Assembly (NCBI GenBank): GCA_947632035.1
Contig: CANRNR010000004.1
Location: forward strand, 1-64,000
DNA length: 64,000 nucleotides
Reading direction: 5' to 3'
From: an uncultured Clostridia bacterium
GTDB taxonomy: Bacteria > Bacillota > Clostridia > TANB77 > CAG-508
In this document: in pieces, positions 39,950 to 50,162 of the stretch
Layout of the letters: each line of letters starts with the position of its first letter
Numbering within the stretch: position 1 is the stretch's first letter
The notes under the pieces: model-generated
The model's input: only the letters and a program-made list of their open reading frames with translations
Told to the model about the DNA's origin: nothing
The model's database searches: none
Position numbers and translations under genes: made by a program

Positions 39950-41869
39950 ATGATTAAAATTAAATTAAAAGACGATTCAGAATTAGAAGTAGAAAAGGGC
40001 TTAAGCATACTAGAAATTGCAAAAAAAATAAGTGAAGGTTTAGCTAGAAATGCAATGGCAGGAAGAGTTGATGGAGAGGTAAAAGATTTACGTACAAAAA
40101 TTAACGAAAACTGCAAACTTGAAATTTTAACATTTGATGATGAAGATGGAAAAAAGGCATATTGGCATACAACTTCACACATTATGGCACAAGCTATAAA
40201 AAGAATTTATGGAGATAAAGTAAAATTAACAATAGGACCTGCAATAGCAAATGGATTTTACTATGATTTTGATATAGAAAAACCATTTTCAGAAGAAGAC
40301 CTTGCTAAAATCGAAGAAGAAATGAAAAAAATTGTTAAGGAAAATCTAGAAATAACAAGATACACACTTCCAAGAGATGAAGCAATTAAACTTATGAAAG
40401 AAAGAAAAGAACCATATAAAGTAGAGCTAATTGAAGAATTACCAGAGGCGGAAGAAATTAGTTTTTATGACCAAGGAGAATTTAAGGAACTTTGTGCAGG
40501 ACCACATATTTTAAGTACAGGTGGAATTAAAGCATTCAAGTTATTAAATTCATCATCTTCTTATTGGAGAGGAGACGAAACAAAGCAAACACTTCAAAGA
40601 ATTTATGGTATATCTTTCCCAAAAGCAAGTATGCTAGAAGAATATTTATATCTATTAGAAGAAGCTAAGAAAAGAGACCATCGTAAACTTGGAAAAGAAT
40701 TAGAATTATTTTTCTTTGACGAAACTGCTCCTGGAATGGCATATTGGCTACCAAAGGGATTTACAATGATGAATGTTCTAATTGATTTATGGAGAAAAGA
40801 ACACAAAGCAAGAGGATACCAAGAATTTTCTGCTCCACAATTAAACAGTAGTAGTTTATGGAAAACCTCAGGACATTGGGATCACTACAAAGAAGATATG
40901 TTTGTTTTAACAGATAGTGACGGAAATGAGCAAGCATTAAAGCCAATGAACTGCCCAAACTCAATTAAAATATATCAAACGAAGTTAAGAAGTTATAAAG
41001 AATTACCACTTCGTTTCAATGACATAGATGTAATTCATCGTAACGAAAAATCAGGACAATTAAATGGTTTATTTAGAGTAAGAATGTTTAGACAAGATGA
41101 CTCACATAACTATGTAATGGAATCTCAAATTAAAGACGAAATTAAAGAAATACTTGAAATTGCTAAAAAGTTATATAACATTTTCGGCTTAGACTTTATT
41201 TTAACACTATCTACAAGACCAGATGATTACATGGGAGAAATAAGCTTATGGAATAAGGCAGAAGATGATTTAAAAGATGTATTAGATGAAATTTGCGGAA
41301 AAGATAATTACCGTATAAATGAAGGTGATGGAGCATTTTATGGACCAAAGATTGATATTAAAATGAAGGATTGCTTAGGTAGAGAATGGCAAATGGGAAC
41401 TATACAAGTTGACTTCCAATTACCACTTCGTTTTGGTTTATCTTATATTGATTCAGATGGAGAAAAGAAAACACCAATTATGATTCATAGAGCGCTATTT
41501 GGATCATTTGAAAGATTTATTGGTATTATAACAGAGCATTTTGCTGGAGCATTCCCAACATGGCTTGCACCAGTACAAGTAAGAATTCTTCCAATAGCAG
41601 ATAGTCATAAAGAATATAGCGAAAAATTAAAAGAAGAATTAGAAGAAAAAGGTATTCGTGTAGAATTGGACGATAGACAAGAAAAAATAGGTTATAAAAT
41701 TCGTGAAGCGCAAATGCAAAAAATTCCATATATGCTAGTTATAGGAGATAAAGAGATTGAGGCAAATGCAGTAGGTGTACGTTCAAGAAAAGACGGAGAT
41801 ATTGGTCAAATGCCTATAAGCGAATTTATACAAAAAATTAAAAAGGAAATCGAAGAATTTCAAAGATAG
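39950..41869 (+). CDS. thrS: Threonyl-tRNA synthetase
   Basis: TGS domain; YWHTTSHIMAQAIKRIYGDKVKLTIGPAIANGFYYDFD; MNCPNSIKIYQTKLRSYKELPLRFNDI; HRALFGSFERFIGIITEH. Confidence 0.98.
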   Translation: MIKIKLKDDSELEVEKGLSILEIAKKISEGLARNAMAGRVDGEVKDLRTKINENCKLEILTFDDEDGKKAYWHTTSHIMAQAIKRIYGDKVKLTIGPAIANGFYYDFDIEKPFSEEDLAKIEEEMKKIVKENLEITRYTLPRDEAIKLMKERKEPYKVELIEELPEAEEISFYDQGEFKELCAGPHILSTGGIKAFKLLNSSSSYWRGDETKQTLQRIYGISFPKASMLEEYLYLLEEAKKRDHRKLGKELELFFFDETAPGMAYWLPKGFTMMNVLIDLWRKEHKARGYQEFSAPQLNSSSLWKTSGHWDHYKEDMFVLTDSDGNEQALKPMNCPNSIKIYQTKLRSYKELPLRFNDIDVIHRNEKSGQLNGLFRVRMFRQDDSHNYVMESQIKDEIKEILEIAKKLYNIFGLDFILTLSTRPDDYMGEISLWNKAEDDLKDVLDEICGKDNYRINEGDGAFYGPKIDIKMKDCLGREWQMGTIQVDFQLPLRFGLSYIDSDGEKKTPIMIHRALFGSFERFIGIITEHFAGAFPTWLAPVQVRILPIADSHKEYSEKLKEELEEKGIRVELDDRQEKIGYKIREAQMQKIPYMLVIGDKEIEANAVGVRSRKDGDIGQMPISEFIQKIKKEIEEFQR

Positions 41870-41944
41870 AATTTAAAACATAACAAAGTTTAATTAGAAA
41901 ATTTGAAAAGTAAATATATATAAAATTCTGTATATAAAAAATGA

Positions 41945-41985
41945 AAAGAGGTATAAACTTAAATTTAAGTTTATACCTCTTTTAC
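41945..41985 (+). terminator. Rho-independent terminator
   Basis: AAGAGGTATAAACTTAAATTTAAGTTTATACCTCTTTT perfect palindrome. Confidence 0.8.
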
Positions 41986-42125
41986 AGTTACAAAAATTCA
42001 AAATTATCAATTAATTTTATAGTGTTTTGTTTTTAAATTTTTTTACATGTTATTATTTTGGCACAAAATCAATGAATTTGTCATAAAATGTAGTATAAAA
42101 CAAAATTAAGGAGGAAAATAAAAAC

Positions 42126-42518
42126 ATGTTTAATTGTTATAAAAAAGGTTATTGTCAAAACAATTACAACCCAGATGCAATTGAAACAGCATGTAGTAAT
42201 GTAGGAACAACTGCAGAATACGCACAAATAAACAATATGAATATGATGAATATGGGATGCGGTTGTGGATGCAATAATGATAATAATAACTGTGGATGTG
42301 GCTTTGATGAAGAAGAAAGTGTATTTCCATCTAATCCAATGCTAGCACAAAGTTATGTTCCATTTCAAAAAATGGATAAAACTTTCACACCTTGTTGCGG
42401 TTTAAAAATGGGAACAATTTTCCCAGAATTAGTAAGCCCTTATGCACCAGGTCAAAGTATGGCAGAAATAAACTATCTAAAAAATACTAATGAGATTGGG
42501 GAGGGATGTAACAGATGA
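42126..42518 (+). CDS. cotJA: Spore coat-associated CotJA-like protein
   Basis: AQSYVPFQKMDKTFTPCCGLKMGTIFPELVSPYAPGQSMAEINYL. Confidence 0.88.
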   Translation: MFNCYKKGYCQNNYNPDAIETACSNVGTTAEYAQINNMNMMNMGCGCGCNNDNNNCGCGFDEEESVFPSNPMLAQSYVPFQKMDKTFTPCCGLKMGTIFPELVSPYAPGQSMAEINYLKNTNEIGEGCNR

Positions 42519-42946
42519 TGAATTGTAATAATGAAAAAAGAGCTTGTGGATGTAATTCAAACGGAAATCAAAACATGACAAATGGTGATTGTGATTATAC
42601 CCCAGACGGAATCAATGCAGCATTTGGTTACAATACTGCATCAGAAATGGACGATATGAGTAATGAATATATGATGGATAATAACTGTGGCTGTAAAGAA
42701 AAAACAAGAGAAGAAATGATACAAAAAATAAAAGAATTAAATTTTGCAGTAATTGAATTAGGCTTATATTTAGACACACATTCAGATGATAGAAAAGCAC
42801 TTTGCTTACACAAAGAATACTGCAAAGAACTAAAAGAATTAAAAGACCAATATCAAAAAGTATATGGACCTTTAAGTATTTATTATCCATGCAATAAGTG
42901 GAGATGGCTTGAAGAACCATGGCCATGGGAAGGAGGAAACTACTAA
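42515..42946 (+). CDS. cotJB: Spore coat CotJB-like protein
   Basis: IKELNFAVIELGLYLDTHSDDRKAL..YGPLSIYYPCNKWRWLEEPWPWEGGNY. Confidence 0.9.
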   Translation: MMNCNNEKRACGCNSNGNQNMTNGDCDYTPDGINAAFGYNTASEMDDMSNEYMMDNNCGCKEKTREEMIQKIKELNFAVIELGLYLDTHSDDRKALCLHKEYCKELKELKDQYQKVYGPLSIYYPCNKWRWLEEPWPWEGGNY

Positions 42947-42947
42947 T

Positions 42948-43580
42948 ATGTGGACTTACAATAAAGTATTAGAATACCCAGTAAAAATAAAATGCCCAAA
43001 TGGAAAACTTGCTAAATTTATAATTTCTCAATATGGTGGACCAGATGGTGAACTTGCAGCTTCACTTAGATATTTAAGTCAAAAATTTGCTATGCCAGAC
43101 CAAGTATCAAAAGCTATCCTAAACGATATTGGAACTGAGGAACTTGCCCACTTAGAAATGGTAGGAAGTATAGTACACCAATTAACAGATGGTTTAAGCA
43201 TAGAAGAAATTAAAGCAGCAGGCTTAGGAGAATATTATACAGACCGTGGTGTAGATGTATACCCACAATCAGCAGGTGGAACACCATTTACAGCAGCATA
43301 TATTGCATGCAAAGGTGACCCTATTGCAAACTTACAAGAAGACTTAGCTGCTGAGCAAAAAGCAAGAGCAACTTATGAAAAATTAATTGACTTATGTGCT
43401 GATGATCCAGATGTAATAGACCCACTTCGTTTCTTAAGACAAAGAGAAGTTGTTCACTTCCAAAGATTTGGAGAAGCACTTCGTGGAGTACAAGATAAGC
43501 TAGCAGAAAAAAGATTTTTCATGAATAATATGAATTCTAACAACAATAACAATAATAACGATTGTGGTTGTGGAAGATAA
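42948..43580 (+). CDS. cotJC: Spore coat CotJC / manganese catalase family
   Basis: MWTYNKVLEYPVKIKCPNGKLAKFIISQYGGPDGELAASLRYLSQKFAMPD..DIGTEELAHLEMV. Confidence 0.95.
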   Translation: MWTYNKVLEYPVKIKCPNGKLAKFIISQYGGPDGELAASLRYLSQKFAMPDQVSKAILNDIGTEELAHLEMVGSIVHQLTDGLSIEEIKAAGLGEYYTDRGVDVYPQSAGGTPFTAAYIACKGDPIANLQEDLAAEQKARATYEKLIDLCADDPDVIDPLRFLRQREVVHFQRFGEALRGVQDKLAEKRFFMNNMNSNNNNNNNDCGCGR

Positions 43581-43592
43581 AATAAACAAGAG

Positions 43593-43650
43593 CTATGAAA
43601 TGAAGTAAATTATACTTTAGTTACTTCAAAAGCATAGCTCGTTTTTATAT
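43593..43650 (+). terminator. Rho-independent terminator
   Basis: GAGCTATGaaatGAAGTAAatTATACTTTAgTTACTTCaaaagCATAGCTCGTTTTTAT. Confidence 0.7.
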
Positions 43651-43874
43651 TGAGTTATATATTTAGTATCTTATAACAAATCATGAAAAGTTCTTCAAGT
43701 AATAGATTGTACATTTGAAGACTAAAAATAATATCTAAATATTGTATTTAACTTAAGAAAATGATATAATAATATATATTTTAATTATCTTGCTATATGC
43801 AAGTTTATATATATACTAAAAAACATAATTGTTACAAAGTAAAAAAGTCATTATAAATATAGGAGGAAATTCTA

Positions 43875-44558
43875 ATGAATATGAGAAATCGGTTTATAGC
43901 ATTTGCAAAAAAAGAAAACACACGGAATTTTGTTGCACTTGTGTACTATCTTGTATTAGTAGCTGCTTTTATAGATTTTAATATTCCATTAATATTAAAA
44001 ATAATTGAATTTTTTATTATAATATTTATATCTTCTACATTTATGGGCATATATGAATGGGAATATCTAAACCAATTATTTGCTAGAACAAAAGCAAATG
44101 TAAAAGAAAGTATAATACAAGAAATAAAAAAAATTGTAAAAGAAATAATAATGAGTATTCCAATTATAATAGTTTCAATTATTGCTACATCGATTGTTAG
44201 ATTATTTATTTTGGATAATGGACCGGAAAATCAGATAAGTATAGAACAAGATTTTAAAATACATCCAGTAATAGTCATAATTTCCACAATTGTTATAGCA
44301 CCAATCATAGAAGAAATTACTTTTAGATTTTTACCACGCCGGTTCATTAAAAACAAAGCTCTATACATTATTATTTCAAGTGTTATATTTTCAAGTATGC
44401 ATGTTATAGGAGATCCGAATGCTTTTTACTATATATGGCTTTATATGATAGATCCTTTATATTGGTCATATAGGTATTGTAGAACAGATGATATTTTGGT
44501 GACAATATCACTACATAGTTTTAGCAATTTAATTGCAATGTTATTCGTAATATTCTAA
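43875..44558 (+). CDS. CPBP family intramembrane metalloprotease
   Basis: APIIEEITFRFLPRRFIKN..FSSMHVIGDPNAFYY..ISLHSFSNLIAML. Confidence 0.85.
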   Translation: MNMRNRFIAFAKKENTRNFVALVYYLVLVAAFIDFNIPLILKIIEFFIIIFISSTFMGIYEWEYLNQLFARTKANVKESIIQEIKKIVKEIIMSIPIIIVSIIATSIVRLFILDNGPENQISIEQDFKIHPVIVIISTIVIAPIIEEITFRFLPRRFIKNKALYIIISSVIFSSMHVIGDPNAFYYIWLYMIDPLYWSYRYCRTDDILVTISLHSFSNLIAMLFVIF

Positions 44559-44571
44559 TATTTTTAATGAG

Positions 44572-44602
44572 AAATAAGCCTATTAAGTTTTAGGCTTATT
44601 TT
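44572..44602 (+). terminator. Rho-independent terminator
   Basis: AATAAGCCTA..TTAGGCTTATTTTTAT. Confidence 0.7.
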
Positions 44603-44772
44603 TATATGTAAATCTAAAATAAATTAAAATTCTAAAAATATAACATTTCAGTTAATAATTCTTGCAATATTATGTAAATAGTGGTAAAATATATATAATC
44701 TCATTTTGTTACTTCCGATACACAGCAAAAGAGATTACATCAAAGGAAATAATTATTTCGGAGGAATGAATT

Positions 44773-45006
44773 GTGAAAACTTACAGTAAAGAAGTTATCA
44801 AGAAGATTAACTTGAATTCATCTCATAAAGATGATAAAACTCTTAAGGTAGAAGTATCTATTGAGTTTGAAAGCGGGAAATGGTTTAAAAAGTTTATGTA
44901 CCACTCTATTGGTGGATCTTGCATTTATGAGAACTTGTCACCTGGTGACCTCGTGAAGGTAGTCATAAAAGAAGGCAAGATAAGAGGAATTGCCCAAAGT
45001 GCATAA
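44773..45006 (+). CDS. Small hypothetical protein (GTG start)
   Basis: RBS cggagg; 77 aa; followed by GGAGCAG..CTGCTCC terminator. Confidence 0.55.
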   Translation: MKTYSKEVIKKINLNSSHKDDKTLKVEVSIEFESGKWFKKFMYHSIGGSCIYENLSPGDLVKVVIKEGKIRGIAQSA

Positions 45007-45055
45007 ATCCTCTAAAATTTAATTAGCCATCTTCATAATTGTAACACTTCTTGGG

Positions 45056-45094
45056 TGAAGGAGCAGACTATTATAGCCTGCTCCTTTGCCTTTG
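45056..45094 (+). terminator. Rho-independent terminator
   Basis: AAGGAGCAGactattatagCCTGCTCCTTTGCCTTT. Confidence 0.7.
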
Positions 45095-45344
45095 AAAAAT
45101 TTAAAAATTTTTTTGATTATAAAAACTTAAATTTTAGAACAATCTAAATCATAACATAAAAAACTTAAATCCAAAAAAATTCCAAATTATAATAATTAAA
45201 ATTTTAAAATCCCAAAAAAATTCAAAATTATAAAAAATGGCAAATAAAAAATAGAAAAATTACTCATAATAATATCGAAAAAAATAGTGCCATTAAACTG
45301 TTTTTTTATAAAAATTTTAATTTAATGGAGAAAGGTTTAAAAAG

Positions 45345-46382
45345 ATGAAGAAAAGTTTTTCTATTTTTGTAACAATTATTTTAGCTACTTTAATAATATT
45401 TTTAGAATGTAGCACAGTTTTTGCTTTAGAAACATTAGATACAGTAACTGTTGACTTAAGCAAAGCTAAGATAGCACCTGGAGAAGAAGTAACAGTAACT
45501 ATTAACTTTGGAAAACCACTAGGTGCATATACAGTTCAAGTAGCATTTGACAAAGCAGTATTTGATTATGTGAGAACAGAAGGTGGAACAGCAAATAATG
45601 AAGGAACAGATGTAAAGCTTACTTATTATGATGCAGAAGGAGGTTCAAATCCAAGAACAAGTGCAAGCATTACTTTTAAAGCAAAAGACACAATAGTAGC
45701 TTCTACGCCAACAGATTTTTCAATTACATTAGAAGGCTTATCTAATCCAGATAATAGTGTAGAATATGAAGACATTACACAACCAATTAAAGAAGACATT
45801 TTAGTAGAACCAAACTATGTAGATTATACATTAACTTTAGAATATGATGGTGTAATAATGCCAAACGTAGCAAAAGCAATGAAATTAGTTACTGCATCTA
45901 CAATGGGAAAAAATTATGACAAAGTAAGACTTTTAGCAGAAGTAACCAAAAAACCATCAGATGATGCAACAGTAAAGCTTTCAGCTAAAAATGAACAAGA
46001 GGAAGATGTGGATTTAATTAAATCAGGATGGGGAGATGCTGATGGCTATGAATTAGGTGGAAAAAATGTAAAACAAGAAATTAATTTACAAGGTGAATTT
46101 AGTAAAGAAGGTAGTTATAGTATAAATGTAAAATTAATAGATAGAGGAAATTCTGATACAGTTATTGCACAAAAAACTTTTGAGATAAAAGTAGGAGAGC
46201 AACCAACACCAACAAATGCACCTACAAAAGCTACACCTACTAAGGCACAAAATAGCACAGATGTACCTTCTACATTACCTAAAACAGGCAATATGCAGTA
46301 TGTATATGTTTTCTTTGCTATAACAGCATTAATAGTATCTTATTTTATATTAACAAGAAAAAATAATAAAAATAACAAATAA
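45345..46382 (+). CDS. Cohesin-domain-like, LPXTG-anchored surface protein
   Basis: Signal peptide; TVTVDLSKAKIAPGEEVTVTINFGKPLGAYTVQVAFDKAVFDYVRTE.. cohesin-like; C-term LPKTGNMQYVYVFFAITALIVSYFILTRKN sorting signal. Confidence 0.8.
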   Translation: MKKSFSIFVTIILATLIIFLECSTVFALETLDTVTVDLSKAKIAPGEEVTVTINFGKPLGAYTVQVAFDKAVFDYVRTEGGTANNEGTDVKLTYYDAEGGSNPRTSASITFKAKDTIVASTPTDFSITLEGLSNPDNSVEYEDITQPIKEDILVEPNYVDYTLTLEYDGVIMPNVAKAMKLVTASTMGKNYDKVRLLAEVTKKPSDDATVKLSAKNEQEEDVDLIKSGWGDADGYELGGKNVKQEINLQGEFSKEGSYSINVKLIDRGNSDTVIAQKTFEIKVGEQPTPTNAPTKATPTKAQNSTDVPSTLPKTGNMQYVYVFFAITALIVSYFILTRKNNKNNK

Positions 46383-46490
46383 CAATAGAAATAACAAATA
46401 TCAAATAAAAAATTGAATTGAAAATGATTAAAGTTAAAAAGTGAAACCATCAAAAATAAAGATGGTTTCTTACATAAAGGAGAAAAACAA

Positions 46491-47177
46491 ATGATAAAAA
46501 AAGTAATTGGTTTAATAATTTTATTTTCAATAGTTGTTATACTTGCAAGAACAGCAGCTGGAATATATGAGGAAGGAAAAATAAAAAATTATGATGCTAA
46601 ACAAATATATATGTCACAAATAGGGCAATCTAATATAAATGATGAACAACAAAACTTAGAAAAAGACAAAACAAGTAGTGGTGATAATAATGAAAGCAGT
46701 AATAATTTAAACAGCAATTCAGATGAATCAAATTTAGAAGAATATAACAAAAATTCAAAGATAGTTCCAGCAACTTATAAAGGTTACAAAGTATCTTCAC
46801 AACTAAAAATTGAAAAGTTAGATATAGACACTTATGTACTAGAAAGTAGTAACAAAAATGCTATGGAGGTTAGTGTTATAAAATGCTTTGGCTCAAATCC
46901 AAATGAAGTAGGAAACTACTGTATTGCAGGGCATAACTATATCACAAAGAATATGTTTAGTGAGCTTAAAAAACTAGACATAGGAGATGAAATAAGCTTA
47001 ACAGATAATAAACATGGCACAATAATATATGTAATTTATGATAAATACAAAGTAGTACCTACTCAAACAAATATATTATCACAAGAAACAAATGGAGAAA
47101 AACAAATAACTTTAATTACCTGTAGTGACTATTCTAAGAAAAGAATTATTATTAAGGCGAGAGAAAAAATTGATTAA
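46491..47177 (+). CDS. Sortase
   Basis: NYCIAGHNYITKNMFSELKKLDIGDEI..ITLITCSDYSKKRIIIKAR (catalytic His/Cys/Arg). Confidence 0.9.
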   Translation: MIKKVIGLIILFSIVVILARTAAGIYEEGKIKNYDAKQIYMSQIGQSNINDEQQNLEKDKTSSGDNNESSNNLNSNSDESNLEEYNKNSKIVPATYKGYKVSSQLKIEKLDIDTYVLESSNKNAMEVSVIKCFGSNPNEVGNYCIAGHNYITKNMFSELKKLDIGDEISLTDNKHGTIIYVIYDKYKVVPTQTNILSQETNGEKQITLITCSDYSKKRIIIKAREKID

Positions 47178-47192
47178 AGGGAGGCAAAATAA

Positions 47193-49235
47193 ATGGTAAA
47201 AGAATTTATATATAAGCACAGAGCGAAACTTATTATATCACTATTTGCCATGCTAATCTTATTTATAATAATTTTATCATTTATACACAATCAAACAGCA
47301 GATGGAAATGTTAGAATATCTAGTGAATTTCCAGCAAGCTATAAACCATATATAGATGAATTAAAAAAGAACCATCCTAATTGGATTTTTAAAGCACTTT
47401 ATACAAATTTAGACTGGAATTATGTGATAAGTCAAGAAAATATTTATGGAAAAAATTTAGTTCCAAAGTCGTATACAGATAGTTGGAAAAATACTAAAGT
47501 AGGTCAATATAATGTAGAAGTAGATAGTGGATGGGTTGATAGTTCTAAGCAAGCAGTAGAATATGCAATGGATCCACGCAATTTTTTAAATTATGTAAGA
47601 ATTTTTCAATTTGAAGAATTATCATATGAGGCTAGTACAAATACAGTAGCAAACATAGAAAAAATATTATATGGTACAGAATTTTATCAAAAGATAGTTG
47701 AATATAAAACAGCTAGTGGAAAGAATGTTGTGATGAAGGAAAAGTATTCTGATTTGATTTTAAAAGCAGCGAAAACTTCTAAAGTAAGTGCATTCCATCT
47801 AGCATCACGTATTAAACAAGAAGTAGGACCTTTTTTGTCACATAGTTCGATTAGTGGAACTGTAAAAGATTATGAAGGTTATTATAATTTTTATAATATA
47901 GGTGCAACAAGTTCTTCAGAACCAATGGGAGCAATTAAAAATGGACTTCAATATGCAAAAGATGGAAAAGGTGCAAATTTAAGCACAAGAAATAAATATT
48001 TAATACCTTGGAATAATAAAGAAAAAGCAATCATAGGTGGAGCAATTTTTATTGGTTCTAGCTATATAAATTTAGGACAAAATACTATATATCTTCAAAA
48101 ATTTCATGTAACAGATACAAATAGTAGCGGAGAACTTTTTTGGCATCAATACATGACAAATGTGCTTGCACCATATAGCGAGTCTAATTTAATATATAAC
48201 GGATATTCAAAAAGTGGAATGTTAAATTCTGATATTTCTTTTATCGTGCCAGTTTATGAAAATATGCCAGAACTTCCATGCATAAGCCCAGCTATTTCAA
48301 GTTCAGACTATACAGATGATAATACAAAAGTAAAACCAAATGTCTCAGATGGTTTAAATGTAAGATCAGGTCCCAGTACATCTTATGAAATTTTAACAAC
48401 AGTAACTTCTTCTGAAAAAATGACAAGAATAGCAAAAGGAAAACAGAAAGGAGAATTATGGGATAGAGTAAAATTAAGTAATGGTTTAGTAGGATATGTT
48501 TTTCAAAATTATTTGGATGAAGTTAAAGAGCCAGTTTATAACAAAGTAACAGGTCTTGAATTAAATACTGATGCAATTACTTTACAAGTAGGAGAAGAAT
48601 ATACAATAAAGGCCATAGTAATTCCAGAAAATGCAAATAACAAAAAAATAAATTATAACTCCTCTAATTCGAATTTAGCTACAGTAAATCAAAATGGATT
48701 AATTGTAGCTTGTCAAGAAGGAAATGTAACAATAACTATTACAACAGAAGAAGGAGAGTTTTCAAAATCAATTTCATTAACAATAATACCTGCATTAAAT
48801 GAAGGAAGTTTAAGATTCAAAGAAAATTTACAAACTTTAGGAAATGAATTATTAGGAATAGAAGAAAAAACAACAGTAGAGCAATTATTGAAAAAAATAG
48901 AAACTAACTATCGAATTGAAGTACAAAATAGTAGTGGTAAGATATTAACAAATAATGAGTATGTGGGAACAGGAAGCAAAATAAAAGTATTTGAAGGTGA
49001 TAAACTTTTAATTGAGTATATTATAGTTCTTTATGGCGATTTAAATGGAGATGGAAAGATAAACAGCATTGATTTACTAGTATTACAAAGACACATTTTA
49101 GGAATAAAAGAATTTTCAGGAATATTTTTAAAAGCAGGGAATACAAATAAAAGCGGAAGGAAGCCATCTTCAACAGATTTACTAAGAATACAAAGACACA
49201 TTTTAAACATTAAGAAAATTAATCAAGGGACTTAA
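47193..49235 (+). CDS. Secreted glucosaminidase with SH3b, Big2-like and dockerin domains
   Basis: SAFHLASRIKQEVG..GYYNFYNIGA (glucosaminidase); VSDGLNVRSGPSTSYEIL (SH3b); Ig-like; YGDLNGDGKINSIDLLVLQRHILGI..NKSGRKPSSTDLLRIQRHILNI (dockerin type I duplicated repeat). Confidence 0.88.
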   Translation: MVKEFIYKHRAKLIISLFAMLILFIIILSFIHNQTADGNVRISSEFPASYKPYIDELKKNHPNWIFKALYTNLDWNYVISQENIYGKNLVPKSYTDSWKNTKVGQYNVEVDSGWVDSSKQAVEYAMDPRNFLNYVRIFQFEELSYEASTNTVANIEKILYGTEFYQKIVEYKTASGKNVVMKEKYSDLILKAAKTSKVSAFHLASRIKQEVGPFLSHSSISGTVKDYEGYYNFYNIGATSSSEPMGAIKNGLQYAKDGKGANLSTRNKYLIPWNNKEKAIIGGAIFIGSSYINLGQNTIYLQKFHVTDTNSSGELFWHQYMTNVLAPYSESNLIYNGYSKSGMLNSDISFIVPVYENMPELPCISPAISSSDYTDDNTKVKPNVSDGLNVRSGPSTSYEILTTVTSSEKMTRIAKGKQKGELWDRVKLSNGLVGYVFQNYLDEVKEPVYNKVTGLELNTDAITLQVGEEYTIKAIVIPENANNKKINYNSSNSNLATVNQNGLIVACQEGNVTITITTEEGEFSKSISLTIIPALNEGSLRFKENLQTLGNELLGIEEKTTVEQLLKKIETNYRIEVQNSSGKILTNNEYVGTGSKIKVFEGDKLLIEYIIVLYGDLNGDGKINSIDLLVLQRHILGIKEFSGIFLKAGNTNKSGRKPSSTDLLRIQRHILNIKKINQGT

Positions 49236-49263
49236 GAAAAAATCATAAGTCCCTTTGATTTAA
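49223..49263. terminator. Bidirectional terminator
   Basis: atcAAGGGACTTAagaaaaaatcaTAAGTCCCTTtgat. Confidence 0.75.
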
Positions 49264-49991
49264 AAACGTAATTTAATAATTGCATGTAAATTATTTCCGG
49301 CTTCATTTTTCATTACAATAAAATGTTCATCATTTTCTTGCTTATAAAAAGAACATACTGTATTACCAAGTTTTGCAGCATTTTTATACATTATTTCAAA
49401 TTCATTTGCTTCACCTAATTTATAAATAGTTTCAGGTAAAGTTTCATATGCATAATCTAAATAATATAAGTTATGCATATGTTCATTTACATCGATATCT
49501 CGCCTTAGAACTTTAAAAGTAAAATTAGGTAGATTATCTAAAACTGGTTGTTTTATTTTTGATATATCCTTTTCATTGAAAACACTTTTATCTTCACAAT
49601 CATATAGATTAAGAATATCATCTGTGATGCGTGAAATAGAATTACTTTTTATATCTATTAAAACCCATTTAGAACTTGCAATGCATAATAAATTTCCTAA
49701 TTCATCATATATTTCAAAATCACGCAAAGTGCAAAAATGACTGCAAGCTCTAGCCCAAGTTTTTACAATTACATTTGAATTATAACTAACTCTTTTAAAA
49801 ACTTTAACTTTCCAATTAAGTAAAACCCAAGTAAGATTAGTTTGCTCAATTTGATTTATTCCAAGTCCAACCTTATTAGAATGAAAACAACCAATATTTT
49901 CTAATAAACTTAAAATTCCATGATTAGAAAGAACGTTAGAAGAGCCAACATGTTCTAAATCTATCATATATTTTTTCTCTAAAATAGCCAT
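49260..49991 (-). CDS. Acyl-ACP thioesterase
   Basis: LSLLENIGCFHSNKVGLGINQIEQTNLTWVLLNWKVKVFKRVSYNSNVIVKTWARACSHFCTLRDFEIYDELGNLLCIASSKWVLIDIKS. Confidence 0.88.
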   Translation of the reverse strand: MAILEKKYMIDLEHVGSSNVLSNHGILSLLENIGCFHSNKVGLGINQIEQTNLTWVLLNWKVKVFKRVSYNSNVIVKTWARACSHFCTLRDFEIYDELGNLLCIASSKWVLIDIKSNSISRITDDILNLYDCEDKSVFNEKDISKIKQPVLDNLPNFTFKVLRRDIDVNEHMHNLYYLDYAYETLPETIYKLGEANEFEIMYKNAAKLGNTVCSFYKQENDEHFIVMKNEAGNNLHAIIKLRF

Positions 49992-50162
49992 ATATAAATC
50001 ATCCTTTTTATAATAATTTTTTATAATTTAAGATTATATCAAAAAAATAAAAAAAAAATATTTTTTTATTAAAATTTGTGAAAAAATTGTGTAAAATATT
50101 TACAAAAAGGTAAATCTATGCTTAAATAAAATTAAAATAAAACAAAAGCAAAAAAATTAGGA

